From NCBI GenBank assembly GCA_963779685.1, contig CAVZZG010000003.1:1116001-1180000 (forward strand): a DNA stretch of 64,000 bases, written 5' to 3'. Positions 47,291 through 56,203 of the stretch are shown piece by piece. The notes beneath the pieces are model-generated. The model was not told where the DNA came from, did no database searches, and saw only the letters and a program-made list of their open reading frames with translations. The position numbers and the translations under genes were made by a program. The first letter of the stretch is position 1; the number at the start of each line of letters is the position of its first letter. Source of the stretch: CAVZZG01 sp963779685 (GTDB lineage: Bacteria > Actinomycetota > Thermoleophilia > Gaiellales > F1-60-MAGs149).

Positions 47291-48393
47291 AGATCGCCTT
47301 TGTCGGCTTCTACCCAATGCCTGGCGCGCCTGCGCGTGGCGGAGTCGAAGTCGCTACTGTCGACCTCGCTGAGGCCCTCGCCGCACGAGGTCACGAGGTG
47401 CTTGCGGTGTCGCCGACTACGACGCCAGGGCGCCAGTCGGATGGAGCCCGGAATGGGGTCTTAGTAAAGCGAGCCCGAACTGATCGGCGCCTGGGGGCAA
47501 CGACCGGATGGTTCCTTTGGTGCAGGGGTGTTAACAGATTGCTGGAATCCTGGGGCCCCGAGGTCGTGCACGGCCAAAGCCTGATGATCGGCGGACTTCC
47601 TGCAGCGCGCTGGAAGAAGACACCTACGCTCGTAACTGCCCACGGGGATCCGCGGCGTGATGCATCGCACGGCGCGGACCCGACCAACCGGTCCATACGA
47701 TGGAAGATCATCGATCGTCGAGTGCGGTCCGTCGCCGCGACCGTCGGGTGCGTCGTCAGTCCGTCTCCAGACTGGGCACTTCACTTTCACGAGAAGCCGC
47801 GGCACTTCGTGCACATCCCGCACATGCCTCCTGCGGAGCTCCCAGACATCCTAGAGTGGAGGACCCGCGAGCCGATCGTGGTCTTCGCGGGAGGATCCCA
47901 ACGCGGTATCAAAGGGTTCGATCGCCTCGCCGCGGCGTGGCCCCGAGTCTTGCAGGGTCGCCCCGACGCGCGCCTCGACCTCGTGGGGTGGGACGCGCCC
48001 CCTCCCGACCTGCCGGGTGTCATGCTGCCTGTGGACGGCAGCACTCTCGACCGCCGGACGGCTAGCGAGCGAATTGCACGTGCCACCGTGCTCGTCATGC
48101 CGTCCGTTTTCGAAGTCGCCCCGCTCGCCGTGATAGATGCATGGTCCGTCGGAACTCCTGTGGTGGCGACCTCTGTCGGCGGGATGCCTCGAATGGTCAA
48201 TGGTGCCGGATTCTTAGTACCGCCTGGCGATCCACTCGAACTCTCCATAGCGATTCTCAGTGCCCTAAGTCGATGCAACGACGCCAATACGTTCGCGCTC
48301 GAGGGTATGGCCCGGATGCGTTCAGTTGACCGAGAGAAGATCACCGACGCCTACGAAGACCTCTACTCGCGACTGGTTCGCCTAGCCAAATGA
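47287..48393 (+). CDS. Glycosyltransferase family 4
   Basis: A 368-aa GT-B protein. It begins MKIAFVGFYPMPGAPARGGV, has VVFAGGSQRGIKGFDRLAAA and the C-terminal VLVMPSVFEVAPLAVIDAWS, then GTPVVATSVGGMPRMV, the sugar-nucleotide binding region of GT4 enzymes. The Glu of the usual EGFGLxxxE is in FEVAPLAVIDAW form. Donor and acceptor unknown. Coupled to the flippase gene. Confidence 0.9.
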   Translation: MKIAFVGFYPMPGAPARGGVEVATVDLAEALAARGHEVLAVSPTTTPGRQSDGARNGVLVKRARTDRRLGATTGWFLWCRGVNRLLESWGPEVVHGQSLMIGGLPAARWKKTPTLVTAHGDPRRDASHGADPTNRSIRWKIIDRRVRSVAATVGCVVSPSPDWALHFHEKPRHFVHIPHMPPAELPDILEWRTREPIVVFAGGSQRGIKGFDRLAAAWPRVLQGRPDARLDLVGWDAPPPDLPGVMLPVDGSTLDRRTASERIARATVLVMPSVFEVAPLAVIDAWSVGTPVVATSVGGMPRMVNGAGFLVPPGDPLELSIAILSALSRCNDANTFALEGMARMRSVDREKITDAYEDLYSRLVRLAK

Positions 48394-48603
48394 ATTCGTT
48401 CACTCGGGCAGGAGTGCAGTTGATACTCGCGTGATCACGTTGAGACGACTATTCCGCACTCGGGCCCGTGCTGCCTCTGCGGCCAGCCACCTGGGCGCTT
48501 GTCGGCGGGCACCCAATACTGCGCCGGGTTCGGGCAGCGAATAGTGCGCCACTCGTGGTGACCGGCTGAGGCGTCACGCTCGTCTCGCGGTCGATGCGAG
48601 GGG

Positions 48604-49815
48604 GTGCGGGAGGTGCGGTCGGCGATGGACTGGGCGCGGGTGCAGGTGCTGCGGCGGGAGGGTGTGTCGCAGCGGGCGGTGGCGGAGCAGCTTCAGATCA
48701 ACCGGCGTACGGTGGCCCGGTTGTGGTCAGCGCCCGAGCCGCCGCGGTACGTGCGCGCCTCGTCGGGGTCGCTGGTCGACGCGTTCCGGCCACAGCTTCA
48801 GCGGCTGGTGGAGGAGTGGCCGCAGATCAAGGCGCCGCGGGCGACGGAGGTGCTGCGCGGCTACGGCTATACCGGGTCGGTCGATCTGGTCAAGCGGGCA
48901 CTGCGGGAGCTGCGGCCAACAGGGGTGCGGCCGGCGCAGCGCACCGGGTACGCGCCGGGCCAGGTGCTGCAGGTCGACTGGGTGGAGATGCCCACCAGGC
49001 CGGTGCTCGCAGGCCGCGAGCGGCGCGTGTACGCGCTGGTCGGGGTGCTGCCCTACAGCGGTGCGCAGACCGCGTTCTTCAGCTTCGAGCTGACGCTGGA
49101 GGCGTTCCTTCAGGGCCATGTGGAGCTGCTCGGCTGGCTCGGCGGGGTGCCACGCGAGTGCGTGTACGACAACCTCAAGAGCGTGGTGGCGCGCCGCGAC
49201 GAGGCCGGCGCGGTGGTCTGGCAGCAACGCTTCTGGCATCTGCTGGGCCACTACGCGTTCCACGCGACCGCGTGCACGCCGGCGACGCCGCGGGAGAAAG
49301 GCTCGGTGGAGCGCGGCGCCGGCTACCTGCAGACAGGGTTCTGGCCAGCGCGACGGCTCCGCTCGATCAGCGATCTGCAGGCGCAGTACGACGACTGGCG
49401 CGACCGCGTCTGCAACCAGCGCCGCCACGGCACCGGCCGCTTCGTTGTCGCCGACCGGCTGAGGGAGGAGCGCACTGCGTTGGCGGCGCTGCTGCCGGTC
49501 GCGTTCGAGCCGTCCGCGGGCCGCTCGACGCGGGTACCGATCGACGGGTACGTGCAGGTCGCACGCTCGTTCTACCGCGCCCCAACGAACCTCGTGCAGC
49601 AGCCGGTCGAGGTGCGCTATGACCGCGACCCGGTGCGGATCCTGCACCGCGGCGTGGTCGTCGCCAGCTATCCGCGCAGCTACCAGGACGGCGTCTGGAT
49701 CCCCGCCCCCGTCCCGCGACCGCTGCCGCCTCCAGCAGCGACGGCGACCGCGTCGACGGCGACGGTGACGGTTGCCGAGCCGGAGCTCGCCGTCTACGCG
49801 CAGCTGTCGGCATGA
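48604..49815 (+). CDS. istA: IS21 transposase
   Basis: A 403-aa protein. N-terminal helix-turn-helix VSQRAVAEQLQINRRTVARL. The catalytic rve core shows VLQVDWVEMPTRPV (first Asp), CVYDNLKSVVARRDEAGA (second Asp), and ATPREKGSVERGAGYLQ (Glu). The C-terminal region RVPIDGYVQVARSFYRAPTN is typical of IstA. Full length. The last bases overlap the istB start. Confidence 0.97.
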   Translation: MREVRSAMDWARVQVLRREGVSQRAVAEQLQINRRTVARLWSAPEPPRYVRASSGSLVDAFRPQLQRLVEEWPQIKAPRATEVLRGYGYTGSVDLVKRALRELRPTGVRPAQRTGYAPGQVLQVDWVEMPTRPVLAGRERRVYALVGVLPYSGAQTAFFSFELTLEAFLQGHVELLGWLGGVPRECVYDNLKSVVARRDEAGAVVWQQRFWHLLGHYAFHATACTPATPREKGSVERGAGYLQTGFWPARRLRSISDLQAQYDDWRDRVCNQRRHGTGRFVVADRLREERTALAALLPVAFEPSAGRSTRVPIDGYVQVARSFYRAPTNLVQQPVEVRYDRDPVRILHRGVVVASYPRSYQDGVWIPAPVPRPLPPPAATATASTATVTVAEPELAVYAQLSA

Positions 49816-50576
49816 CCAGCCGCCTGCCGTACCTGCTCGGCAAGCTGAAGGCGCCGCGGATCGCAGAGCGGCTCGAGACCACCGCGGAGCGGGCCCGCCG
49901 CGATGGGTGGTCGTACGAGCAGTTCCTGGAGGCGTTGCTGGAGGCCGAGGTGTTCGCCCGCGACGCCTCCGGCGCCCGCCTGCGTGTCCGCCACGCCGCC
50001 TTCCCCGCGCTGAAAACGCTCGAGGACTTCGACTGGGCCGCGCAACCATCGGCGGAGCGGCCGCTCGTGACGCACCTCGCACAGCTTGCCTGGATCTCAG
50101 AGCACCGCAACGTCTGCCTGTTCGGCCCGCCCGGCACCGGCAAGACGCACCTGGCGATCGCGCTCGCGATGCGGGCCTGCGACGCCGGCCACCGCGTCGC
50201 CTTCCACACCGCCCAGGAATGGGTCAGCCGGCTCGAGCAAGCACAGGACCACAACCAGCTCGAGACAGAGCTCCGCCGGCTGGAGCGCTACCGGCTGATC
50301 GTCATCGACGAAGTCGGCTACCTGCCACTCGAGCGCCAAGCCGCCAACCTGCTGTTCGGCCTCGTCGCCCGCCGCTACGAGCGCGGCTCGATCATCGTCA
50401 CCGCAAACCGCGGGTTCGAGCACTGGGGCGAGATCCTCGGCGACGCGATGATCGCCGCCGCCCTGATCGACCGGCTCGTCCACCACGCCGACATCCTCAC
50501 CCTCAAAGGCAAGAGCTACCGGCTCCGCAACCGCACCGGCACCCCCACCCCCGCCGAGCACGCCGCGGCCGGCTAG
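49812..50576 (+). CDS. istB: IS21 helper ATPase
   Basis: A 254-aa AAA+ ATPase of the DnaC-like type. LFGPPGTGKTHLAIALAM is Walker A, LIVIDEVGYLPLERQAANLL Walker B, and SIIVTANRGFEHWGEILGD the sensor region; the end RLVHHADILTLKGKSYRLRN is typical. It helps IstA choose targets. ATGA overlap with istA. Confidence 0.97.
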   Translation: MTSRLPYLLGKLKAPRIAERLETTAERARRDGWSYEQFLEALLEAEVFARDASGARLRVRHAAFPALKTLEDFDWAAQPSAERPLVTHLAQLAWISEHRNVCLFGPPGTGKTHLAIALAMRACDAGHRVAFHTAQEWVSRLEQAQDHNQLETELRRLERYRLIVIDEVGYLPLERQAANLLFGLVARRYERGSIIVTANRGFEHWGEILGDAMIAAALIDRLVHHADILTLKGKSYRLRNRTGTPTPAEHAAAG

Positions 50577-50905
50577 ATCAGCCTCGTCGCTACGCTCCTC
50601 ACCCGATCCAGCCGGCCGCGAACAGCCCGAGTGGTGCACTTTTCGCTGCCCGAAACTGGTGCACTTTTCGCTGCCCCTTGACAGCGCTTGAGCACCAATC
50701 GAGGCGTAGGAGCCGGAGCAACGCGCGTGACGAACGCACCCAAGCGCAGCGCGTTCAATCTCGGCCAAGACTGGCCGAGCGCGCGAGCGCTTCACAAAGA
50801 GGCGACGCTGAGATCGGCAGGCTATGCCCCGACCCCAGACCATCGCGATGCTGTCCGCGCTGAGCGCGGCAGCCCGGTTCAGTCGGGACGGTATCCTTCA
50901 GCACC

Positions 50906-52057
50906 GTGAGGATTGTCCGGCCAAGCGGCGAGCCGCACCCGAATCCGAGCGACCACCCGAGGCCGCACCCACCGGACGGGCGCGGCGCGATCGTCTTCGT
51001 CGCACCGGATCTTCGGGTTGGCGGAGCGGAACGACAGTGGGCGCTTCTTCTCCCAGCCCTACGCCGCCGCGGACGAGACATCCACATGGTGACCCTCCAC
51101 GGCAAGGGTCCTATCTGCGCCGAACTCGCTGCGAACGGGATCGACACCGAATGCGCCTATGCAACCTCCGGTCGAGACGTTGTCGGTTTGGTCCGTGGGA
51201 TAGGTTTAGTCATAAGACAGCGCCCACAATTCGTAGTAACCCGAGGACGCAGCTCTCATCTCGTAGGCTCGATCAGCGCGCGCCTTGTTCGCGGTAGCCA
51301 TGTTGCGACCGAACATTCGTTCGTCGAACCGGGCCGGCTTCTCGACCGGTTGGTGGCGCGGGGCGCCTCCTCAGTAGTCTGCGTGGATGCATTTCAGGTC
51401 GGACAGGCCAAGTCCAGAGGGTATCGATCTCGTCGCATCCGCGTCGTTCCGAACGGCGTCCTCCAACCCCGGACCGACGCCTCGCCGCTTAAGGCGTCGG
51501 CGCTGGGCCTTCCTTCATCATGCCGTCTCTTCTTGTGCGTCGGGCGGCTAAGCCCCGAAAAGCGATTTCAAGACTTCATCGCCGCCATCCGAACCGCTCA
51601 TCAGATCGATCCGTCGATATTCGGGCTGATCGCGGGAGACGGTCCGGAAATGCTGGCGCTGCAACTACTCGCCAGCCAAAGCCCTGTGCGACTGCTGGGC
51701 CACCGCTCAGACGTCAGTCGCCTTATCCAACTCGCTGACGCAGTTTGCGTCACAAGCGATCGCGAGGCGATGCCGATGATCATTCTCGAAGCGATGGCTC
51801 GGTCAACTCCGGTGATCGCGACACCCGTGGGCGGCGTACCGCGTCTAGTCGAGAAGGGCCCGTCAGGCATCATCGTGCCGGTCGGCGACGCCTCGGCACT
51901 GGCTGACGCGATGATCTCTCTCGACAAACAGACATGCCGGCGACTCGGGAAGACGGCCGTTCGCCGTATTCGGCCGTACTCAGCCGAACGCATGGTCGAG
52001 GCGTACCTCAGCGTTTTCCAAGGACTCGAACGCGCCCGCGTCGGTACGGGCCGGTGA
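50906..52057 (+). CDS. Glycosyltransferase family 4
   Basis: A 383-aa GT-B enzyme. AIVFVAPDLRVGGAERQWAL is the N-terminal GT4 motif; RLFLCVGRLSPEKRFQDFIA and AGDGPEMLAL form the donor domain, and MPMIILEAMARSTPVIATPV carries the conserved Glu. The first 25 residues are proline/arginine rich and may be non-native or a late start. It follows the insertion sequence and overlaps the next GT by GTGA. Confidence 0.9.
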   Translation: MRIVRPSGEPHPNPSDHPRPHPPDGRGAIVFVAPDLRVGGAERQWALLLPALRRRGRDIHMVTLHGKGPICAELAANGIDTECAYATSGRDVVGLVRGIGLVIRQRPQFVVTRGRSSHLVGSISARLVRGSHVATEHSFVEPGRLLDRLVARGASSVVCVDAFQVGQAKSRGYRSRRIRVVPNGVLQPRTDASPLKASALGLPSSCRLFLCVGRLSPEKRFQDFIAAIRTAHQIDPSIFGLIAGDGPEMLALQLLASQSPVRLLGHRSDVSRLIQLADAVCVTSDREAMPMIILEAMARSTPVIATPVGGVPRLVEKGPSGIIVPVGDASALADAMISLDKQTCRRLGKTAVRRIRPYSAERMVEAYLSVFQGLERARVGTGR

Positions 52058-53187
52058 AGGCGCGCGCGAAGGCCACGACGGAGGCTCGGCGCTGGCCGTC
52101 CGGCGGCATCCGCGAAGGCGGCGCGGCTCGCGCCGCGACGCGGACGGTTCTTCACGTCGGCCCGGAGCGTAACGCACCGGGAGGCATTGCGTCCGTGCTC
52201 TCGACGTACGAAGCCTTCCCTCCGCCGGGGTACCGAGTCGAATTCGCCTCATCTTGGCAACCAACCGCACGCGCTTGGGGCGCCACTCTGGCGCTACGCG
52301 CCGCCGACCGAATCGTTCGTAGTCGCCCCGACGTCGTGCACATCCATCTTTCATTTCGAGGGTCCTTTGTGCGCGAAGGGCTGCTCTTAGCTCTCGCGCA
52401 TGCCATGGGGAGAGCCACATGCGCCACTATTCACGGTTCCCAATTCACCACCTTCGCACGTCGCTCACCGAAGCTCGCACGCGCCGTCCTTCGTCGTGCT
52501 GATCTCATCCTGGTCCTGACCGATGAAGCACGGATGGTCGTCCTGCTACTTTCCGGGCGCCACCCGGCGTTCATGCCCAACCCCGTCGCGGTCTGCTCCG
52601 ATGATCAGGTCACCGACGCCCCTGCCTCGGGAATAGCACTGTTCGCTGGCGAGGTGTCCCGGCGCAAGGGCGCTGATGTCCTATTCGACGCCTGGTCGGC
52701 TGTTCGCGAAGCCCGACCAGGTGCGCAACTTGTCGTTGCCGGTCCCATGGTTGACGTCCCAATTCCGACTGCCGCCGACGTCAAGTACGTTGGCGTCCTG
52801 CGACCCGACGAAGTCCGCCAGTACCTCTCCTGCGCACAGGTCGCGGTTCTTCCTTCACGTGCCGAGGCGCTTCCGATATTCGCCCTTGAAGCCATGGCAT
52901 CCGCACGACCGGTCATCGCAACGAACGTCGGGCATCTCGCCACGCTCGTCCGAGGCGCCGGAGTGCTAGTGCCTTCTGAAGATCCGCTTCGACTCGCCGC
53001 TGCCATAGCGGGACTCCTCACCGACCCGCTCCTATGCACCTCCCTTGGCAGAACCGGACGAAGCACGATCGCAACAACTTACGACGCGCGCGTCGTCGCC
53101 ACGCTCCTTGCCAGACAATACGGTCGTATAGCTGATGCGCAAACCGAAAGGCATTGGCATCGAAGCCGACGACCGCGGCCCGATTGA
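52054..53187 (+). CDS. Glycosyltransferase family 4
   Basis: A 377-aa product starting at GTG inside the previous stop (GTGA). TVLHVGPERNAPGGIASVLS begins the GT-B fold; IALFAGEVSRRKGADVLFDA, KYVGVLRPDEVRQYLSCAQV and LPIFALEAMASARPVIATNV are donor-site motifs. The first 30 residues are low complexity. Convergent with the O-antigen-ligase-like gene, 32 nt away. Confidence 0.9.
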   Translation: MKARAKATTEARRWPSGGIREGGAARAATRTVLHVGPERNAPGGIASVLSTYEAFPPPGYRVEFASSWQPTARAWGATLALRAADRIVRSRPDVVHIHLSFRGSFVREGLLLALAHAMGRATCATIHGSQFTTFARRSPKLARAVLRRADLILVLTDEARMVVLLLSGRHPAFMPNPVAVCSDDQVTDAPASGIALFAGEVSRRKGADVLFDAWSAVREARPGAQLVVAGPMVDVPIPTAADVKYVGVLRPDEVRQYLSCAQVAVLPSRAEALPIFALEAMASARPVIATNVGHLATLVRGAGVLVPSEDPLRLAAAIAGLLTDPLLCTSLGRTGRSTIATTYDARVVATLLARQYGRIADAQTERHWHRSRRPRPD

Positions 53188-53219
53188 CCGAGCGGGTGGT
53201 CCGCCACCACTGTCGACCG

Positions 53220-54710
53220 CTACAGAGTCGCAGCCGCCGGAGGCTGCGCTCGCCGACTAATCGAACACGCCGCCGACCCGGCGACTAACCAGTACGCGAG
53301 CATCGGTTCCGGTAAATGTAGCACTGCAGCGAAGAGGCCCAAGGCGGCTAGGCCCGCCGACGCCGCGAGCCAGGCGTCCGTCTCCCAACCCGCCGAACGT
53401 CGATGAGCTATCAAGGCCGCGAGAATGAGGAGCGAACTTCCAACCAACCCAACGGCCCCGAACTCAGCCACTACCAGACCCCAGTTGCCGTCGTATTGGT
53501 AGTTGTCGGCCAGCGCTCGACGACCGGTCTCGGACGAAGAGAGTGCGTTGGTGCCCGCCGCGATCGTTCGCCGATCAACGATGGTGCCTGGCCCGGCCCC
53601 TAGCAGTAGACCGCGCTGCGCCGATATCCCAATCTCTGACTGCAATAGTTGGAGTCGGAAGTTATTCTTGTTATGAAGTGACAGAGTCGCGGGGTCGAGC
53701 ACGGCCGACCACCTTGCGATGAGCGACCGCGATCCGAGCGCTCGGGGCACCGGCGAGGCCAATGCGAGGGTCGCAACTAGGATCGCCGTCGCTACCATGG
53801 CTGCAGCCAGGACTCCTATTCTCCGCCTGCAGACGGCGATCGTTAGAATGACGATCACCGCCGCCGCACCGCCTTCGCGCGATCCCGAAAGCACGACGGC
53901 CACGCTCATCATCAATAGGCCCGCCAACCATGTCCAGTGACGGATGCCGAGGTTGCGATGTCCAGCAGCCCCGCCTACAGCGATACAGATCACTAGGAAG
54001 ATCGCCAGAATATTGTAGTTCGACATAGTGCCGGTTACCGAGTTGGGAACGAGAGCCGCCCGCGGCAAGACGACTGTCCCGAGTAGCTCTACCGAGTAGC
54101 TCGGCCTGAACACGCTCGTGACTGTGTCTCCGCCCAGACGCTCAAGGCCGGCCAGTCCGCCTTCGAAAACGCCGAGTGCGAAGATCACTCGTGCCAGTCG
54201 GCGGCGCGATGGCTCGGACGTGAAGTACGCCATTCCGAGGAATGCGAACGGCAGGTATCGAATTTCCGAGCGAAGCCCGACCGCTACAGTGGATTCCGGC
54301 AAGTGATTCAGGTATCCAGAGGTAATCCCGCCGGCGATCAGAAGACCCGCTCCGATTGTTAAGGCTGGAGATGTCGATAGCACTTTTCCGCCGTTGCGTA
54401 AGAGGACAAACGCCAACCATCCGTACCCGACTAACTCAGGCCCGTATCGAAGGAACGTGACGCCGGCTGCCAGCGGCACGACGTTGAGGAGTGGGGCATC
54501 TAGTACAACGAAGACTAAGAGTGTCAGTAACATACGCTCGCCGGAGAGAGCGCTCGCGGCGATCGATGCGGCCGAAATTGCAGCGACTCCGAGGCCGAGA
54601 CGTAAGTCCACAGCCGTGGCACAACCGGCACACATTGCAACGACGGCGGCGAGTGCGGCCTCCACCGGCGTCCAGCGCATTCCGCCTCCGACGGCACGAT
54701 GGCTGTTCAT
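53220..54710 (-). CDS. O-antigen ligase/polymerase-like membrane protein
   Basis: A 496-aa protein with about 12 hydrophobic segments. SEIRYLPFAFLGMAYF, LSGSREGGAAAVIVI and the periplasmic NKNNFRLQLLQSEIGISAQR then GLLLGAGPGT are typical of the Wzy_C/O-antigen ligase family, which polymerises or ligates polysaccharide on the outer face. Start at 54710 (MNSHRAVGGG) overlaps the upstream gene stop as ATGA; an internal Met after ten residues is possible. Confidence 0.85.
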   Translation of the reverse strand: MNSHRAVGGGMRWTPVEAALAAVVAMCAGCATAVDLRLGLGVAAISAASIAASALSGERMLLTLLVFVVLDAPLLNVVPLAAGVTFLRYGPELVGYGWLAFVLLRNGGKVLSTSPALTIGAGLLIAGGITSGYLNHLPESTVAVGLRSEIRYLPFAFLGMAYFTSEPSRRRLARVIFALGVFEGGLAGLERLGGDTVTSVFRPSYSVELLGTVVLPRAALVPNSVTGTMSNYNILAIFLVICIAVGGAAGHRNLGIRHWTWLAGLLMMSVAVVLSGSREGGAAAVIVILTIAVCRRRIGVLAAAMVATAILVATLALASPVPRALGSRSLIARWSAVLDPATLSLHNKNNFRLQLLQSEIGISAQRGLLLGAGPGTIVDRRTIAAGTNALSSSETGRRALADNYQYDGNWGLVVAEFGAVGLVGSSLLILAALIAHRRSAGWETDAWLAASAGLAALGLFAAVLHLPEPMLAYWLVAGSAACSISRRAQPPAAATL

Positions 54711-56203
54711 GCGCGATTCGCGCTGGGCCTTCGTTGGTGGAGCGCAGCGAAGGTCCGGCACATGATTCGGAGGTCGCCAGATACCGACCAGCGACCGACG
54801 TACGTGCAGTCGATCTGCAGCATCTCGTCGAACGGGATGTCGTTGCGGCCGAGGACCTGCCAGAGGCCGGTCATGCCGGGCCGGAGGTCGAGCCTGCGGC
54901 GTCGCCAGTCGCCGACCTGGCGGTCCTCCTCCGGGATCAGGGGTCGCGGGCCCACGAGGCTCATCTGGCCGGAGACGACGTTGAGGAGCTGCGGCAACTC
55001 GTCGAGCGACGTGCGCCGGAGGAATCGACCGACCCGCGTGACGCGGGGATCGTCGTGCACCTTGAACATCACCGGATCGTCCGAGTGCGCGAGGTAGGCG
55101 TTCAGGTGGGCCACCTCGTGCTTTCGCTCGTCCGCGTCGCGCTCCATCGTCCGGAACTTCCACATCCGGAAGGGCCTGTCGCGGGCGCCCATCCGCACCT
55201 GGCGGAAGAACACCGGGCCCCGCGAGTCGAGCTTGATGGCGATGGCGATGGCGAGGAAGAGCGGCGCCAGGAGAACGACGGACAGGCCCGCGATGATGAG
55301 GTCGAGCGCGCGCTTGAGGGCCCGGTTGGTGCGGCTGAGGTGGGCCGGCGGCACCGACAGCAGCGGCATGCCCTCCACGGAGTGCATCTCGACCCCGGGC
55401 GTGATCATCTCGAACAGCCGCGGCACGACATCGACCTGCACGTCCAGGTCGCGCGTCGTGCGCAGCAGCTCGAGGCTCTGCTCGTGGGTGGCGCGGGAGA
55501 AGGCCACGATGACCCGCTCGACGTGGAGGCGGCGGACGACCTCGGCCAGGCGGGCCGTGGAGCCGAGCACCGGCACGTCCTGCAGCGACGCTGGGCGGTC
55601 GCGCGGCTCGTCGTCGAGGAACCCGACCAGGTGGATGCCGTACTCGGGGTGGTTGCCGATCTTGCGGGCGACGGTCTGGCCGACGTCGCCGCAGCCGATG
55701 ATGACGGTGTTCTGGATGTAGGTCGGGCTGCGCCGGCACAGCGTGCGGGCGATGGCCCGAAACAGCGAGATCGAGGCGATGCTGACTGCCCAGAAAATCG
55801 CGATCTTGCCGAAGTCGGGATGGGCGATGCCAGTCACGAACGAGATCAGGTACACGAGCCAGGCGCTGACCGTGACGAACTGGAAGATCCGGGCCACCTC
55901 GTCGGCGGTCGAGTGGTCGGTGCGCTCCTCGTCCAGGTCGTAGAGCCGGTAGGCCCGCGCGATCAGCACGCAGACGGGGAGCGAGAGCAGGAACACGAAG
56001 AGCTCGTCGGCGTCGCTGAAGCGGTTGACGCCCGTCCCGGAGCCGCCGCCGCGGGCGATCTCGGCGATCGCGAACGCGACCGCCAGCCCGAGCAGGTCGG
56101 AGGCCAGCAGGGCCCGTCGCACCAGCCAGCCGCGGCGCCGGCGCTGGACGCCGAAATCGTCAGTGACGAGCGGGAAATCGACCTTGGTCGAGGCGAAGCT
56201 CAC
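54707..56203 (-). CDS. Polyprenyl glycosylphosphotransferase initiating polysaccharide synthesis
   Basis: A 498-aa WbaP/WcaJ-type enzyme. Four N-terminal TM segments and a CoA-binding-like region (TVIIGCGDVGQTVARKIGNH) precede the catalytic part: KRALDLIIAGLSVVLLAPLF, VFFRQVRMG, MWKFRTMERDAD, SLDELPQLLNVVSGQMSLVG followed by PRPLI, and LRPGMTGLWQV. It transfers the first sugar phosphate to undecaprenyl phosphate. GTG start overlaps the Wzc-like gene stop. Confidence 0.95.
   Translation of the reverse strand: MSFASTKVDFPLVTDDFGVQRRRRGWLVRRALLASDLLGLAVAFAIAEIARGGGSGTGVNRFSDADELFVFLLSLPVCVLIARAYRLYDLDEERTDHSTADEVARIFQFVTVSAWLVYLISFVTGIAHPDFGKIAIFWAVSIASISLFRAIARTLCRRSPTYIQNTVIIGCGDVGQTVARKIGNHPEYGIHLVGFLDDEPRDRPASLQDVPVLGSTARLAEVVRRLHVERVIVAFSRATHEQSLELLRTTRDLDVQVDVVPRLFEMITPGVEMHSVEGMPLLSVPPAHLSRTNRALKRALDLIIAGLSVVLLAPLFLAIAIAIKLDSRGPVFFRQVRMGARDRPFRMWKFRTMERDADERKHEVAHLNAYLAHSDDPVMFKVHDDPRVTRVGRFLRRTSLDELPQLLNVVSGQMSLVGPRPLIPEEDRQVGDWRRRRLDLRPGMTGLWQVLGRNDIPFDEMLQIDCTYVGRWSVSGDLRIMCRTFAALHQRRPSANRA

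Larger units (their letters stand above)
48500..50683 (+). mobile_element. IS21-family insertion sequence, apparently intact
   Basis: The ends read TGTCGGCGGGCAC (left) and the complement of TGTCAAGGGGCAG (right), with TG/CA termini. An inner 25-bp repeat near each end (48530-48554 and 50633-50657) matches in 23 positions inverted, and the outer copies are weaker, giving the multiple terminal repeats of IS21. GCGCT at 48495-48499 and 50684-50688 is a 5-bp target duplication. It carries istA and istB and landed between two glycosyltransferase genes without breaking a recognisable gene. Confidence 0.93.
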
